Shown here in pieces: positions 42,602 to 52,586 of a stretch of DNA of 64,000 nt. Source of the DNA: an uncultured Campylobacter sp. GTDB lineage: Bacteria; Campylobacterota; Campylobacteria; Campylobacterales; Campylobacteraceae. The stretch spans positions 87,534 through 151,533 of the forward strand of contig NZ_CALIMS010000005.1 of the NCBI RefSeq assembly GCF_938045345.1. The letters run 5' to 3'. The notes beneath the pieces are model-generated. The model saw nothing but the letters and a program-made list of their open reading frames with translations. It did no database searches and was not told where the DNA came from. Numbering within the stretch: position 1 is the first letter of the stretch; the number at the start of each line of letters is the position of its first letter. Position numbers and translations under genes: made by a program.

Positions 42602-43673
42602 TTACAAGTTTTTCTATCAATTCCTTCACGGATATTATCTCGTTTAATCGCCATCCGTTCGCACCGGTAAAAAACAGACCGCTTTGCGTTTTGCCCAGAT
42701 ATGCGTCGCTTAGGCGGTCGGCGATGCAGTATCCTACGGCGTTAGCGCCTTTGCCGCGCTCGCATGGGCTTACGCAGTTGCTGATACAGCGGATCTTAGG
42801 CGCCGTGCCTGCGGCGATCATATCTTGCAGATTGGTATGAATTCCTCGCGCGGGATAGCCTACGGGCGATTTTAGAAGCCGGATGTCCTCTTTTTTGGAA
42901 TTAAGAAGCACCTGCTTAAATTCCTCCGCGGCGTCGCATTCAAAGGTGCCGATGAAGCGCGTACCCATCTGCACGCCGTCGGCGCCCAAAGACTTCACGC
43001 GATCGATGTCAGTTTTATCCCAAATTCCGCCTGCGACAAATAGCGGGAAGCTGCCCCATTGCGCAATCTCCGCTTTTACTTGCGGGATTAGATTATCCAG
43101 CGCAAACGCGGGATCGCCGCACTGCTCGTAGGTAAAGCCCTGATGTCCGCCGCTAAGAGGGCCTTCGAGCACTACGGAGTCGGGAATTCTGTCGTAGCGC
43201 TGCTTCCAACGCTTGGCGATGATCTTAAGAGCCTTAGCGGAGGAGACGATGGGCACGAGCGCGACGTCCGGAAAATCAGCCGTAAATTCCGGCAGATTGG
43301 TAGGGAGTCCCGCGCCGCTTATGATGATGTCGATCCCTGCCTCGCACGAATCCCTTACGATGCGCTCGTAGTCGTTCGCCGCGCACATTACGTTCATCCC
43401 CAAAGGCGCATTGCCGCAAATTTTACGGGCGTTTTGCACGATGGCAAAAAGCGCCTCCTTGCTATAAAAATTCTCGCTTTGATATGGTCTGCCATCGAGC
43501 GATTTTTTGGCAAATTTAAGATTTTCGTAGTAGCCGGTGCCGACCGAGCTAATGACGCCTAGACAGCCGTTTAGACTGACATTGCCGGCTAGCTTGTCCC
43601 AGCTGATACCAAGTCCCATGCCGCCTTGAATTATCGGGTGCGCAATCTCGTGTTTGCCTATTTTTATACTCAT
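42585..43673 (-). CDS. Nitronate monooxygenase family flavoprotein
   Basis: 362 residues of the NMO / 2-nitropropane dioxygenase / FabK-like TIM-barrel family. PIIQGGMGLGIS lies at the N-terminus, and the FMN-binding loops include SGAGLPTNLP, VVLEGPLSGGHQG and FVAGGIWD...GADGVQMGTRF. Members oxidise alkyl nitronates or reduce enoyl-ACP. A Cys-rich segment (RCISNCVSPC) near residue 300 is typical of the Campylobacter form. It overlaps tyrS by one base. The exact substrate is uncertain. Confidence 0.88.
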   Translation of the reverse strand: MSIKIGKHEIAHPIIQGGMGLGISWDKLAGNVSLNGCLGVISSVGTGYYENLKFAKKSLDGRPYQSENFYSKEALFAIVQNARKICGNAPLGMNVMCAANDYERIVRDSCEAGIDIIISGAGLPTNLPEFTADFPDVALVPIVSSAKALKIIAKRWKQRYDRIPDSVVLEGPLSGGHQGFTYEQCGDPAFALDNLIPQVKAEIAQWGSFPLFVAGGIWDKTDIDRVKSLGADGVQMGTRFIGTFECDAAEEFKQVLLNSKKEDIRLLKSPVGYPARGIHTNLQDMIAAGTAPKIRCISNCVSPCERGKGANAVGYCIADRLSDAYLGKTQSGLFFTGANGWRLNEIISVKELIEKLVNGEDN

Positions 43674-44878
43674 TAATCCACCTTTAATTTAGCGAATTTT
43701 TTCTTCCCTACTTGAAGCGTATATTCGCCCGAGCTAAGCTGAAGCTGCTCATCTAAAATTTTATTTTGATCGATACTGACGGCGTTTGATTTTATCAGCC
43801 TGCGCGCATCCGAGCTAGAGACTGCGAGCTTGCAGCTGATGAGCGCCTTTACGATCCATGCAGGCGAGCTTACGTGATATTCCTTGATCTCGCTAGGAAG
43901 CTCGCCGGCGCCGTGGACGCGGTCAAATTCCTGCTTAGCCTCAAAGGCGGTGTTTTCGTCATAAAATTGCGTGACGATCTCGGAGGCAAGCTCCTCCTTA
44001 ACCGCCTTAGGATGGATCGAGCCATCCGCCACAAAGCCTTTTATTAGCTCAATATCTTCGCTGCTTTTTTGGCTTAGTAGATTATACCAATCCCACATTA
44101 ACGCATCGCTGATACTCATCACCTTGCCGTACATATCATGAGGCGTATCGGTTACGCCGATGTAGTTGCCAAGGCTTTTGCTCATCTTATTCGCGCCGTC
44201 GGTACCTACCAAAAGCGGCATCATCACGACGCTTTGTTCTTTGCCGACATCATAAATTCTTTGCAGCTGGCGACCCATTAAAAGATTAAATTTCTGATCG
44301 GTGCCGCCGAATTCTATATCGCATTTCATGCAAACGCTGTCGTATCCTTGCAGCAGCGGATACATAAACTCGCTGATGCTGATCGGCTGCTCGGCCTTGT
44401 AGCGCTTCTCGAAGTCGTCGCGCTCGAGCATCCTGGCAACATTAAAAGTGCTTGATAGCTCGATCATACCGCTAGCACCCAGGCGGTTGGTCCATTCGGA
44501 ATTAAACATTACCTTAGTTTTTGCGGGATTTAAAATTTTAAACACCTGCTGCTCGTAGGTTTTGGCGTTTTGAAGCACAACTTCGCGCGCTAGTTTTTTG
44601 CGAGTCTCGCTCTTGCCCGTAGGATCTCCGATTTGAGCGGTAAAATCGCCGATTAGAAACTGCACGATCGCGCCGTGGTTTTGCAAAAATGCAAGTTTAT
44701 TTAGTACGACGGCGTGCCCTAGGTGTAGATCCGCAGCAGTGGGGTCCATGCCGATTTTGACGTAAAAGACCTCGCCGCTGTCGTAATAGCGCCTAATCAG
44801 TGCCTCTATTTGCTCTTCGCCGATGATCTCCGCGACGCCGCGCTTAAAATTTTCCATAATGCCTTGAATGTCAGCCAT
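43673..44878 (-). CDS. tyrS: Tyrosyl-tRNA synthetase
   Basis: 401 residues, class I. The HIGH motif is HLGH at 52-55 within DPTAADLHLGHAVVL. KMSKS lies in GANKMSKSLGNYIG, and there is a C-terminal S4 domain (~340-400). The DPT...HLGH and length place it in the TyrZ-like bacterial group. The ATG follows GGGAGAG. It is next to spoT with a 14-bp gap. Confidence 0.95.
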   Translation of the reverse strand: MADIQGIMENFKRGVAEIIGEEQIEALIRRYYDSGEVFYVKIGMDPTAADLHLGHAVVLNKLAFLQNHGAIVQFLIGDFTAQIGDPTGKSETRKKLAREVVLQNAKTYEQQVFKILNPAKTKVMFNSEWTNRLGASGMIELSSTFNVARMLERDDFEKRYKAEQPISISEFMYPLLQGYDSVCMKCDIEFGGTDQKFNLLMGRQLQRIYDVGKEQSVVMMPLLVGTDGANKMSKSLGNYIGVTDTPHDMYGKVMSISDALMWDWYNLLSQKSSEDIELIKGFVADGSIHPKAVKEELASEIVTQFYDENTAFEAKQEFDRVHGAGELPSEIKEYHVSSPAWIVKALISCKLAVSSSDARRLIKSNAVSIDQNKILDEQLQLSSGEYTLQVGKKKFAKLKVD

Positions 44879-44892
44879 TTGCTCTCCCTTAT

Positions 44893-47085
44893 TTAGTTTT
44901 TATATACGTCCGTAAGCGATACGAAATCCACGATTTTAAAGCGGTTTTTGAGTTTGTCTTTAATCTCCGTGGAGTCTAAATTTTCGTTTAGCTCGATGAT
45001 AATCTCAAAATAATCCGACGTCGTTTCGCTATTTTCGTTAAGGCTTATCGATACTAGATCGACCTCGAGCTTGACTAAATAGTTCAAAAACGTCGCTAGC
45101 GAGCCGCGCTTGTTTTCTAAATTTAATATGATCTTGTAGCGGTGCGGCGCATTACGCGTCCATTTTACGAAGATCATCTCATCGGTTTTGATTAGCTCGC
45201 TTGCACGTTCGCACAGCTTGTGATGCACCGTTACGCCATGTCCGTTGCGAAAGCCGATGATGTCGTCGCCACGCTTTGGGTTGCAGCAGTAATCAAACTC
45301 AACCTCGTCGATTTTAAAATTTGAATACACCACGATGTTGTCAAATTTTTGCTTCTCGATCTCATACTTGCTGCGAAATTTCATATTGAAAAATTTCTCT
45401 TTGAGCGGGTATTTTTTCAGCGCGTTTACGACGTCTTTTAAAAATACCGAGTCATAGGCAACTTTACCGATCTTTTTGCTTAAATTTTCTTTTTCGAGCC
45501 AGCTTAGAATGCTCTCCTTGCTCGTCGTAAAGATCGCGCATAAAATTTTAATCGCTACTTCAAAATTTATATCTCTGATCTTTTGCTTGCAAAATGCCTT
45601 TATCGTCGCGCGCGCCTTGCCGGTTTTTACAGAGCTTAGCCAGCTGCAGCGGTAGTGTGGCTCGCTTCCAGTGATGATATGAACGATATCTCCGTTTTTA
45701 AGCTCCGTAAGAAGCGGCACCTTGACGCGGTTTATAAAGGCCTCGGTCGCTTTTAAGCCCACTTGAGAGTGTATCTCATAGGCGTAATCAAGCGCCGTAG
45801 CACCGCGCGGCAATGTAAAAATTCCGCCCTTGGGCGAATACACGGCGATATCTTCTACGTAGAGGCTGTCTTTAGCGTATTCGTAAAGATCCTCGGCGTT
45901 GGCGTCGTCCTCTTCCTGCATGCCGATGTCGTTTAGCCAATCGAGCTTCGGATTGATCGAGCCGCTATATTTATATTTCCAGTGAGCGGCGACACCGAAT
46001 TCTGCGGTGTTGTGCATATCGAAGGTGCGGATCTGCACCTCTACGATCATACTTTCGTTAAAGACGGTCGTGTGGATCGTCTGATATCCGTTTTGCTTCG
46101 GAAGCGCGATATAATCCTTAAAGCGCGATATGAGCGGATTAAATTTAGTATGGATGATGCCAAGAGCCAAGTAGCAATCCATCGGCTTTTGCACAATGAT
46201 GCGTATAGCTAAAAGATCGAGCACCTCCTCGATCGAAATTCCTTTGCGCTGCATTTTTAAAAAGATCGAGTAGTAGTGCTTCATCCGCTTTTGGATCTCA
46301 AAGCTGCCCTCGCTAAAGCCGTTTGAAAGCATATACTCCTTGATCTTTTCGCTAAATTTGCTCAAGCTCATCTGAAGCTGCTGCTTATGCTCCTCGACGT
46401 AATCGGCGATCGCCGAGTACTCTTTAGGCATGACGTATTTGAAGCTAAGATCTTCAAGCACGTTTTTGATCGATGAAATTCCAAGCCTGTGCGCGATCGG
46501 CGCATAAACTAAAAGCGTCTCCTCGCCGATACGTTTTTGTTTATCGGGGCGAAGCGCGTCTAGGGTTAGCATATTGTGTAGCCTATCGCAGAGCTTGACT
46601 ACCAAGACGCGCTGATCGTTAATGGAGATCATCAGCATCCTGCGGAAGGTAAGCGCAGTGGTGCGTAGCTTGGCGTTACTATCGCCGGATGGAGCTAATT
46701 TATCCTCTCTGATGTTTACGATTTTAGTAAGCCCTTCTACGATTTTGGCTACTTCGTCGCCGAATCTTTGTCTAACCTGCTCGATGCTGTAATCTGTATC
46801 CTCTACTACGTCGTGTAGTAGCGCAGATATCACCATCGCGTCGTCTCCACCCATAAAAGATACGAAGCAAGCTACCAAAATCGGATGGATCGCATACGGC
46901 TCGCCACTTTTGCGAAACTGCCCGTCATGCTGCGCGATGCATAAATTTATAGCATCCACCAGTAACGGAGTAGGCTCTTTTAGATTATAAAGCAGCTGCT
47001 TGGCGCTTTGAATGTCTTTGGTATCGACGACATCGTCGATGAGACTTTCTAAGAAGTTATCATTAATCCTTGTCAACGATTCCAT
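44893..47085 (-). CDS. spoT: Bifunctional (p)ppGpp synthetase/hydrolase
   Basis: 730 residues of the Rel/SpoT family. The HD hydrolase has H67, H91-D92 and E95-D96 in LLHDVVEDTD, the synthetase domain has FKDYIALPKQNGYQTIHT, the TGS domain starts at YSPKGGIFTLPRGATALD, and a C-terminal ACT domain is present. It is likely the sole stringent-response enzyme, controlling (p)ppGpp in both directions. It overlaps rpoZ by 23 bp, linking it to the RNA polymerase omega subunit that helps bind ppGpp. Confidence 0.95.
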   Translation of the reverse strand: MESLTRINDNFLESLIDDVVDTKDIQSAKQLLYNLKEPTPLLVDAINLCIAQHDGQFRKSGEPYAIHPILVACFVSFMGGDDAMVISALLHDVVEDTDYSIEQVRQRFGDEVAKIVEGLTKIVNIREDKLAPSGDSNAKLRTTALTFRRMLMISINDQRVLVVKLCDRLHNMLTLDALRPDKQKRIGEETLLVYAPIAHRLGISSIKNVLEDLSFKYVMPKEYSAIADYVEEHKQQLQMSLSKFSEKIKEYMLSNGFSEGSFEIQKRMKHYYSIFLKMQRKGISIEEVLDLLAIRIIVQKPMDCYLALGIIHTKFNPLISRFKDYIALPKQNGYQTIHTTVFNESMIVEVQIRTFDMHNTAEFGVAAHWKYKYSGSINPKLDWLNDIGMQEEDDANAEDLYEYAKDSLYVEDIAVYSPKGGIFTLPRGATALDYAYEIHSQVGLKATEAFINRVKVPLLTELKNGDIVHIITGSEPHYRCSWLSSVKTGKARATIKAFCKQKIRDINFEVAIKILCAIFTTSKESILSWLEKENLSKKIGKVAYDSVFLKDVVNALKKYPLKEKFFNMKFRSKYEIEKQKFDNIVVYSNFKIDEVEFDYCCNPKRGDDIIGFRNGHGVTVHHKLCERASELIKTDEMIFVKWTRNAPHRYKIILNLENKRGSLATFLNYLVKLEVDLVSISLNENSETTSDYFEIIIELNENLDSTEIKDKLKNRFKIVDFVSLTDVYKN

Positions 47086-47281
47086 CTAATGCGATCTTAC
47101 CTTCGGCTAGTTCCAAAATTGCTATATCGGCAAATTTCATCCTGCGAGTATCTACGTTATCTATTAACGGCGGTTCGCCTGCAGCTAGCTGCTCGGCGCG
47201 TTTGCTTATCATCAAAGATAGCTTATATCGGTCTCCGCCGGTTACTTTTAAAGCCTTGGCTACAATTTGTTCGGTTCTCAT
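47063..47281 (-). CDS. rpoZ: RNA polymerase omega subunit
   Basis: 72 residues from ATG 47281; a TTG one codon earlier is possible, but AAGGAG is spaced for the ATG. MRTEQIVAKAL and RYKLSLMISKRAEQL are the conserved omega motifs, stabilising the beta' subunit. The 3' end overlaps spoT by 23 bp. Confidence 0.93.
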   Translation of the reverse strand: MRTEQIVAKALKVTGGDRYKLSLMISKRAEQLAAGEPPLIDNVDTRRMKFADIAILELAEGKIALDGIVDKD

Positions 47282-47304
47282 CAATTCTCCTTAAATTTAA
47301 AATT

Positions 47305-48024
47305 TCAGTTTTTTACGATCGAGCAGGAGCTTAGATCTCCGCCATCGACGATTTTGTATAAATTTCCGCTCTTAAACATATTGCATACGATGATCGGAAG
47401 TGCATTGTCTTTAGCAAGCGCGATAGCCGTATCGTCCATCACCCTGATGTTGTCGTGCAGGGCTTGATCGTAAGTGACTTTGGAAAGCAATTTGGCGTCT
47501 TTAAATTTTTGCGGATCTTTGTCGTAGATCCCCATTACCTTCGTGGCTTTGATGATGGCGTCGGCTCCGATCTCGATAGCGCGGAGCGTACCCGCGGTAT
47601 CGGTCGTGAAGAACGGATTTCCCGTGCCTGCGGCAAAGATCACGACGCGACCTTTTTCGAGGTGCCTTTTAGCGCGGCCGATGATGAAGGTCTCGCAGAT
47701 CGCTTCCATTTTTATCGCGCTTTGCACGCGCACGTCCATGCCTGCGTATTCTAGTGCCTCTCTCATCGCAATTGCGTTGATGACGGTCGCTAGCATGCCC
47801 ATATGATCGCCGCTGGTGCGTTTGATGATACCGCTAGCTGCGGCGCTTACGCCTCTTATGATGTTGCCGCCGCCGATTACGATGCCTACTTCGATGCCGC
47901 CCTCTACGAGCTGCTTGATCTCTTTAGCGATAAATTTTAAAATTTCGCTGTCAATCCCAAAGCCGTTCTCTCCCGCTAGCGCTTCACCCGAAAATTTTAC
48001 GAGTATGCGATTGTATTTAGCCAT
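47305..48024 (-). CDS. pyrH: UMP kinase
   Basis: 239 residues. Converts UMP to UDP using ATP. The amino-acid-kinase fold motifs are present: KFSGEALAG at the start, VIGGGNIIRG, RTSGDHMGMLATVINA and FAAGTGNPFFTTDTAG. It is the first gene of the pyrH-rpoZ-spoT-tyrS series with short gaps. The ATG follows TTAGGAGC. Confidence 0.95.
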   Translation of the reverse strand: MAKYNRILVKFSGEALAGENGFGIDSEILKFIAKEIKQLVEGGIEVGIVIGGGNIIRGVSAAASGIIKRTSGDHMGMLATVINAIAMREALEYAGMDVRVQSAIKMEAICETFIIGRAKRHLEKGRVVIFAAGTGNPFFTTDTAGTLRAIEIGADAIIKATKVMGIYDKDPQKFKDAKLLSKVTYDQALHDNIRVMDDTAIALAKDNALPIIVCNMFKSGNLYKIVDGGDLSSCSIVKN

Positions 48025-48088
48025 AAATTTAGCTCCTAATAAAATTTTAAAATATTATCCAAAAGTCGTTTAAAAATAACTTTTTAGG

Positions 48089-49432
48089 CTATTTTAGATG
48101 ATCTTTAAGGCGGTTTATCCAGATCTTTTTCGGAGCGATTATCTCGCTAGCGCTACCGTTTACGGCGTGATAGATCAATGTACCGTGTAAGCTCGCGTAG
48201 TAGCGGATTATGAGGCGCTGCAAATAGGGCTCGTAGCTCGGCACGAACCAGCCGTTATTACTGATCGCTACGACATATTTGGGCGAGCCCTCGTAAAGCT
48301 CCGCGCGCGTAGCCTCGTAGCAAACTGCGCTTCTTACGCTCTTGCCGCCAAGCTCGTAGTCGCTAAAACCGCTAGCGGTCGAAAAATCGGTCGCGCCGCC
48401 TAACAACACGCGGTTTATGAAATTTCGCGCAAATTCAGGCAGCGGCACCATTTCGCCAAACGGCACCAAAATATGCTTATCGAAGCGCTTCATTTCCCCG
48501 TTTGCAAAAAGATAGGCGCTGTTGTAAAATTTCCCGTTCTCATACGCTTCTGCACCCGCTACGATAGTAATTGCGCGCGATTTTTCCTTTAGAGCTTCAA
48601 CAAGCACGTTTTCTAAATTTAGCGGCATCGCAAAGGCGCTCTCGGGCAAAATTATCGCGTCTTGTCCCGCTGCGATCGCATCATCAATCCGAGCTAAATT
48701 TGCCAACGCGGCGGATAAAATTTTATCCTTCGCCCAGATGTCATGCTGCGAAATATCGGTGTTTGCGAGTGAAATTTTAATCGGTAGCGGCTCGGCTTCT
48801 TTTTGGCTAAATTGCAGCGCGCAGATCAAAAATACCGCAAAGATCGCGGCGTTAAGCTTAGCTGCCGCGCCGCGCCCCAGTAGATACAAAACCGCGCAAA
48901 GCCCCGCTAAAATCAGAGCCAGCGCGCTAAGATCGGCTCTGAAAATTCCATGGCTTAGAAGCAGTTCAAAATTTAGCCAATCAAAGCCGAAAGGATGGAT
49001 AAGCTTCAGCGCTAAAAGGCACACGGCGCGCAAAACGGGCGCGTCAAAGATCGCAAAGATGCGGAAAATAAAGGCGTAAACGAGGCAAATTCCAAGAATT
49101 TCAAGCGGGATTAAAAACGCAAGATCGAAATAGATCAGACTGAAGCTGATCCAGTGCATCCACAGCGCGCCGATAAAAAATCCGCACCAAAACCACTCCG
49201 CCTTGTTTGCTTTTAGCAGATAAAAAAGTGCCGCTATCGCAATTAGAGGCGAGAAAAATTCCGCCGCCAAAGCAGCCAAGCCGTCAAATTTAGAGCTTAA
49301 AATTTCTACGAAAATAAAATTTGAAAGCGCAAGGGCAAGAACAAAGCCTTTATTTATGTAACTTAATGTAAAATAGCTACTTTTTAAATTTCTAATGAAG
49401 GAAACACATGGAACAAGGAAACTTCTTTGCAT
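48089..49432 (-). CDS. lnt: Apolipoprotein N-acyltransferase
   Basis: About 447 residues with seven or eight membrane helices in the N-terminal half and a nitrilase-type catalytic domain. The Glu-Lys-Cys triad is visible in LPESAFAMP (Glu), FDKHILVPFGEMVP (Lys) and VCYEATRAEL (Cys). It adds the third acyl chain to lipoproteins in the inner membrane. The start is unclear: ATG 49432 makes the gene overlap the divergent yajC start by 25 bp, and no later ATG, GTG or TTG lies before the first helix. Confidence 0.9.
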   Translation of the reverse strand: MQRSFLVPCVSFIRNLKSSYFTLSYINKGFVLALALSNFIFVEILSSKFDGLAALAAEFFSPLIAIAALFYLLKANKAEWFWCGFFIGALWMHWISFSLIYFDLAFLIPLEILGICLVYAFIFRIFAIFDAPVLRAVCLLALKLIHPFGFDWLNFELLLSHGIFRADLSALALILAGLCAVLYLLGRGAAAKLNAAIFAVFLICALQFSQKEAEPLPIKISLANTDISQHDIWAKDKILSAALANLARIDDAIAAGQDAIILPESAFAMPLNLENVLVEALKEKSRAITIVAGAEAYENGKFYNSAYLFANGEMKRFDKHILVPFGEMVPLPEFARNFINRVLLGGATDFSTASGFSDYELGGKSVRSAVCYEATRAELYEGSPKYVVAISNNGWFVPSYEPYLQRLIIRYYASLHGTLIYHAVNGSASEIIAPKKIWINRLKDHLK

Positions 49433-49680
49433 CAATCCTGCCTATCGTCGTAATCTTTGCGATTATGTATTTTTTGATTATCAGACCGCAGCAAAAGCAG
49501 GCCAAGGATCATAAAGCGATGGTCGATGCGCTCGGCAAAGGCGATAAGATCATAACTAGCGGTGGCATAAAATGCACGGTCGTGAAAACAAACAATGATT
49601 TTATCACAGTTAAGCTTAACGATGAGGTCATGGTTGAGCTGGATAAACAATTTGTGGCAAGAAAATTAGATGAGCAGTAA
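49408..49680 (+). CDS. yajC: Sec accessory subunit YajC
   Basis: 90 residues. A single N-terminal helix (LPIVVIFAIMYFLIIRPQQKQ) carries the family RPQQK motif, followed by a small cytoplasmic domain (GDKIITSGGIKC). It belongs to the SecDF-YajC holo-translocon module. The ATG follows GAAGGA. It overlaps secD by 11 bp and, on the other strand, the presumed lnt start. Confidence 0.94.
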   Translation: MEQGNFFASILPIVVIFAIMYFLIIRPQQKQAKDHKAMVDALGKGDKIITSGGIKCTVVKTNNDFITVKLNDEVMVELDKQFVARKLDEQ

Positions 49681-51271
49681 AATTTCATACCGCCTGCTGA
49701 TCTTTTTGGCTGCGGTTATTTTTTCGGCGATTTTTGCCGCGCCTTCGATCTTTCAGACCGAAAAGGGAAGCAAGATAAACTTGGGTTTGGATCTGCAAGG
49801 CGGCCTACATATGCTTTTGGAAGTTCAAAGCGATGAAGCGGTCGTTTCAAAGATCAAATCGATCGCTGCGAGCGTCAATTACGCCGCCAAACGCGATGAT
49901 CTGCTGATGGACGGGCTAAAATTGGAAGGCGATTCGTTTGAGTTTGAAATTTTAGACGCGGACGAGGCTTCTAAATTTGATGCGATTTTGCATAGCGCCG
50001 CAAGCGGATTAGACATTCAAAAATCTGGCGAAAAATACCGCGTCACGCTGACGCCCGAGGAAGTCGAAGCGACTAAAAAATACGCGATCGAACAGGCCGT
50101 AGAAACTATCCGCAACCGCTTGGATCAATTCGGACTTGCGGAGCCGACGGTAGCAAAGCAGGGCGAGAGCTATATTTTGGTTGAGCTTCCGGGCGTCAAA
50201 AGTGCAGCGGATGAGCAGCGCGCCAAGGATCTGATCGCCAAAGCGGCCCACTTGCAGCTTATGGCGGTGGACGACGTGCGCCAAGATCGCGCGCAGACTA
50301 TTAGCGCAGCGGATGCCAGAGCTTACGGCGACGTGATCTATCCCGACGTTAAAAATCCGAATTACAAGTATCTCATAAACGAAATTCCTGTCCTTGATGG
50401 CGCGATGCTAGTTGATGCGAAGGTAGCTTTCGATCAGCACACCAACCAGCCGATCATAAATTTTACGCTAAACTCTCAAGGCGCTCAAATTTTTGGCGAT
50501 TTTACCGGCAAAAACGTCGGTAAGCGCCTTGCGATTGTACTTGACGGCAAGGTTTACTCCGCACCGCGCATTAACGAGCGCATCGGCGGCGGCAGCGGTC
50601 AGATCAGCGGCGGATTTAGCGTCGAGGAGGCGCACGACGTAGCGATTGCGCTTAGAAGCGGTGCGCTTTTGGCTCCTGTTAAAGTCTCAGAGACACGCAG
50701 CATCGGCCCTAGCCTAGGACAAGATAGCATCGATAAAAGTATGGCGGCGCTTAGTCTTGCAGCGGTTGCGATTTTGATCTTTATGATTTTATACTACGGC
50801 GTAGCGGGACTTTTTGCCGATATCGCGCTTACGGTCAATATCTTGTTTTTGATAGCTTGTATGGCGCTATTCGGCGCTACTTTGACGCTTCCTGGAATGG
50901 CTGGAATCGTACTAACTATCGGAATGGCGGTAGATGCGAACGTCATCATTAACGAGCGCGTTAGAGAGGTGCTAAGGACGGGAGTTTTAATCCGCCAAAG
51001 TATAAATAAAGGCTATGAAAATGCGATGAGCGCGATCGTGGATTCAAATATCACTACGCTAATTACTTCTGCTGCGCTTTATGCTTACGGCACCGGTCCG
51101 GTGAAGGGCTTTGCCGTCACGATGAGCATCGGTATCGTAGCGTCGATGATAACGGCTATTTTAGGCACTCACGGAATGTTTGAGTTAGTAATGGATAAGA
51201 TGGAAAAGAGCAAAAATACCGCGCTTTGGCTCGGTTATAAAGTAAGAGGAGGCGCAAATGCAAGTGTTTGA
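49670..51271 (+). CDS. secD: Protein translocase subunit SecD
   Basis: 533 residues. There is an N-terminal helix, LGLDLQGGLHMLLEV (the D1 motif), a large periplasmic domain, then five membrane helices (~350-520) with the RND-type GMAVDANVIINERVREVL. It uses the proton gradient to pull proteins through SecYEG. It overlaps yajC by 11 bp and secF by 14 bp. Confidence 0.95.
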   Translation: MSSKISYRLLIFLAAVIFSAIFAAPSIFQTEKGSKINLGLDLQGGLHMLLEVQSDEAVVSKIKSIAASVNYAAKRDDLLMDGLKLEGDSFEFEILDADEASKFDAILHSAASGLDIQKSGEKYRVTLTPEEVEATKKYAIEQAVETIRNRLDQFGLAEPTVAKQGESYILVELPGVKSAADEQRAKDLIAKAAHLQLMAVDDVRQDRAQTISAADARAYGDVIYPDVKNPNYKYLINEIPVLDGAMLVDAKVAFDQHTNQPIINFTLNSQGAQIFGDFTGKNVGKRLAIVLDGKVYSAPRINERIGGGSGQISGGFSVEEAHDVAIALRSGALLAPVKVSETRSIGPSLGQDSIDKSMAALSLAAVAILIFMILYYGVAGLFADIALTVNILFLIACMALFGATLTLPGMAGIVLTIGMAVDANVIINERVREVLRTGVLIRQSINKGYENAMSAIVDSNITTLITSAALYAYGTGPVKGFAVTMSIGIVASMITAILGTHGMFELVMDKMEKSKNTALWLGYKVRGGANASV

Positions 51272-52226
51272 TAAGGGCAAAATTTATGATTTTATGAAAT
51301 TTAGATATTTTACTTTTGCGCTTTCTGCTGTTTTGATAATAGGCTCTATTGCGCTATTTTTCATTAAGGGCATTAATTACGGCATCGATTTTAGCGGCGG
51401 TACACTCATTCAGGTTAAATACGACGCTAAAGCACCGCTTGATGAGATCAGAAAACGCTTCGAGGCGGCAAATTTAGGCAATATCAACGTTACGGAATTC
51501 GGTAGCGATCAAGAAGTTACGATTAGATATTCAGGCGCTGCGAGTGAACTGGGCGATAATCCCGCCTTGGCGGCGCAAAAAATTTTACAAGGTAGTGGAA
51601 ACTTCGACATTCGCAAGGTCGATATCGTAGGTCCTAAAGTCGGCGAGGAGCTTCGCACAAACGGAATTTTAGCGGTATGTGTGTCGTTTGCGCTCATTTT
51701 GGTTTATATCACCCTGCGGTTTGAGTGGAGATTTGCGGTCGCCGCAGTGCTATCGGATCTGCACGACGTCGTAGTTGCCGTAGGTGCGATGATTTTAGCC
51801 GGTGTGGATTTCAACCTTGAAATTCTAGCTGCACTACTAACCATAATGGGCTACTCGCTAAACGACACCATCGTTGTTTTCGATAGAATTCGAGAAGGTG
51901 TAAAAGATAGTAAATCGATTAAGCTTGATGAGGTTATAAACGAATCGATCTCTCACACGCTATCGCGCACGCTGCTTACTTCGCTTACTACTCTCATCGT
52001 CATCGTGATTTTATTCGTCTGGGGCGGAGAGATGATCCACGGCTTTAGCTTCGTGATGCTAATAGGCGTCATAGCAGGAACTTTCAGCTCTGTATTCGTA
52101 GCTGCTCCGATGCTGATTTTGTTTAAATTTAACGTTGAAAAGTACCGCGCGTTTTTGGCTGAAAAACAGCGCCGTATCAAAGAGAAAGAAAAGAATCGCG
52201 CCATGTATGAAAAAGGCACGGTGTAA
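51258..52226 (+). CDS. secF: Protein translocase subunit SecF
   Basis: 322 residues with six membrane helices. The signatures are INYGIDFSGGTLIQV near the first helix, then GYSLNDTIVVFDRIRE and ESISHTLSRTLLTSLTTL. It forms a complex with SecD and YajC. The C-terminus is highly charged (AEKQRRIKEKEKNR). The ATG follows GGAGG in the secD end. Confidence 0.95.
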   Translation: MQVFDKGKIYDFMKFRYFTFALSAVLIIGSIALFFIKGINYGIDFSGGTLIQVKYDAKAPLDEIRKRFEAANLGNINVTEFGSDQEVTIRYSGAASELGDNPALAAQKILQGSGNFDIRKVDIVGPKVGEELRTNGILAVCVSFALILVYITLRFEWRFAVAAVLSDLHDVVVAVGAMILAGVDFNLEILAALLTIMGYSLNDTIVVFDRIREGVKDSKSIKLDEVINESISHTLSRTLLTSLTTLIVIVILFVWGGEMIHGFSFVMLIGVIAGTFSSVFVAAPMLILFKFNVEKYRAFLAEKQRRIKEKEKNRAMYEKGTV

Positions 52227-52235
52227 GGATAAAAG

Positions 52236-52577
52236 ATGAACTGGGGAAGGGTAATTTACATATTTTTTGCGCTGATGAGTATGACTACGATAGGCGGGTT
52301 TTTGTATGAGAAGAATGAAATTTTACTTTTCATAGCAACCAGCGTGAATGCAGTCTCGACGCTTTTGAAGGTAGGCGTGCGAAATATGCTAGCAGCTGAG
52401 CTTTTTGCAAGCTCGCTCGTAGCGGATCTGCATCTCATACCGGCGTTCGTTTTGATTGTAGTAGCGCCGGGAGATCTGTCGATCGTGACCTCGCTTGCGA
52501 TCGGCGCGCTACTTGCAAACTTTTTCTCGCTAATTTTAATAGCGATTGAGTCAGCAAAAACTAAAGACGAATTCTAG
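52236..52577 (+). CDS. DUF6394 membrane protein
   Basis: 113 residues with four hydrophobic helices and no catalytic motif (NWGRVIYIFFALMSMTTIGG ... SVNAVSTLLKVGVRNMLAAE). A small protein like this sits between secF and leuS across Campylobacter (recalled as DUF6394), which suggests a link to the Sec module, but no role is known. The ATG follows AAGGAT, 10 bp after secF. Confidence 0.82.
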   Translation: MNWGRVIYIFFALMSMTTIGGFLYEKNEILLFIATSVNAVSTLLKVGVRNMLAAELFASSLVADLHLIPAFVLIVVAPGDLSIVTSLAIGALLANFFSLILIAIESAKTKDEF

Positions 52578-52586
52578 GAGCGCAAA

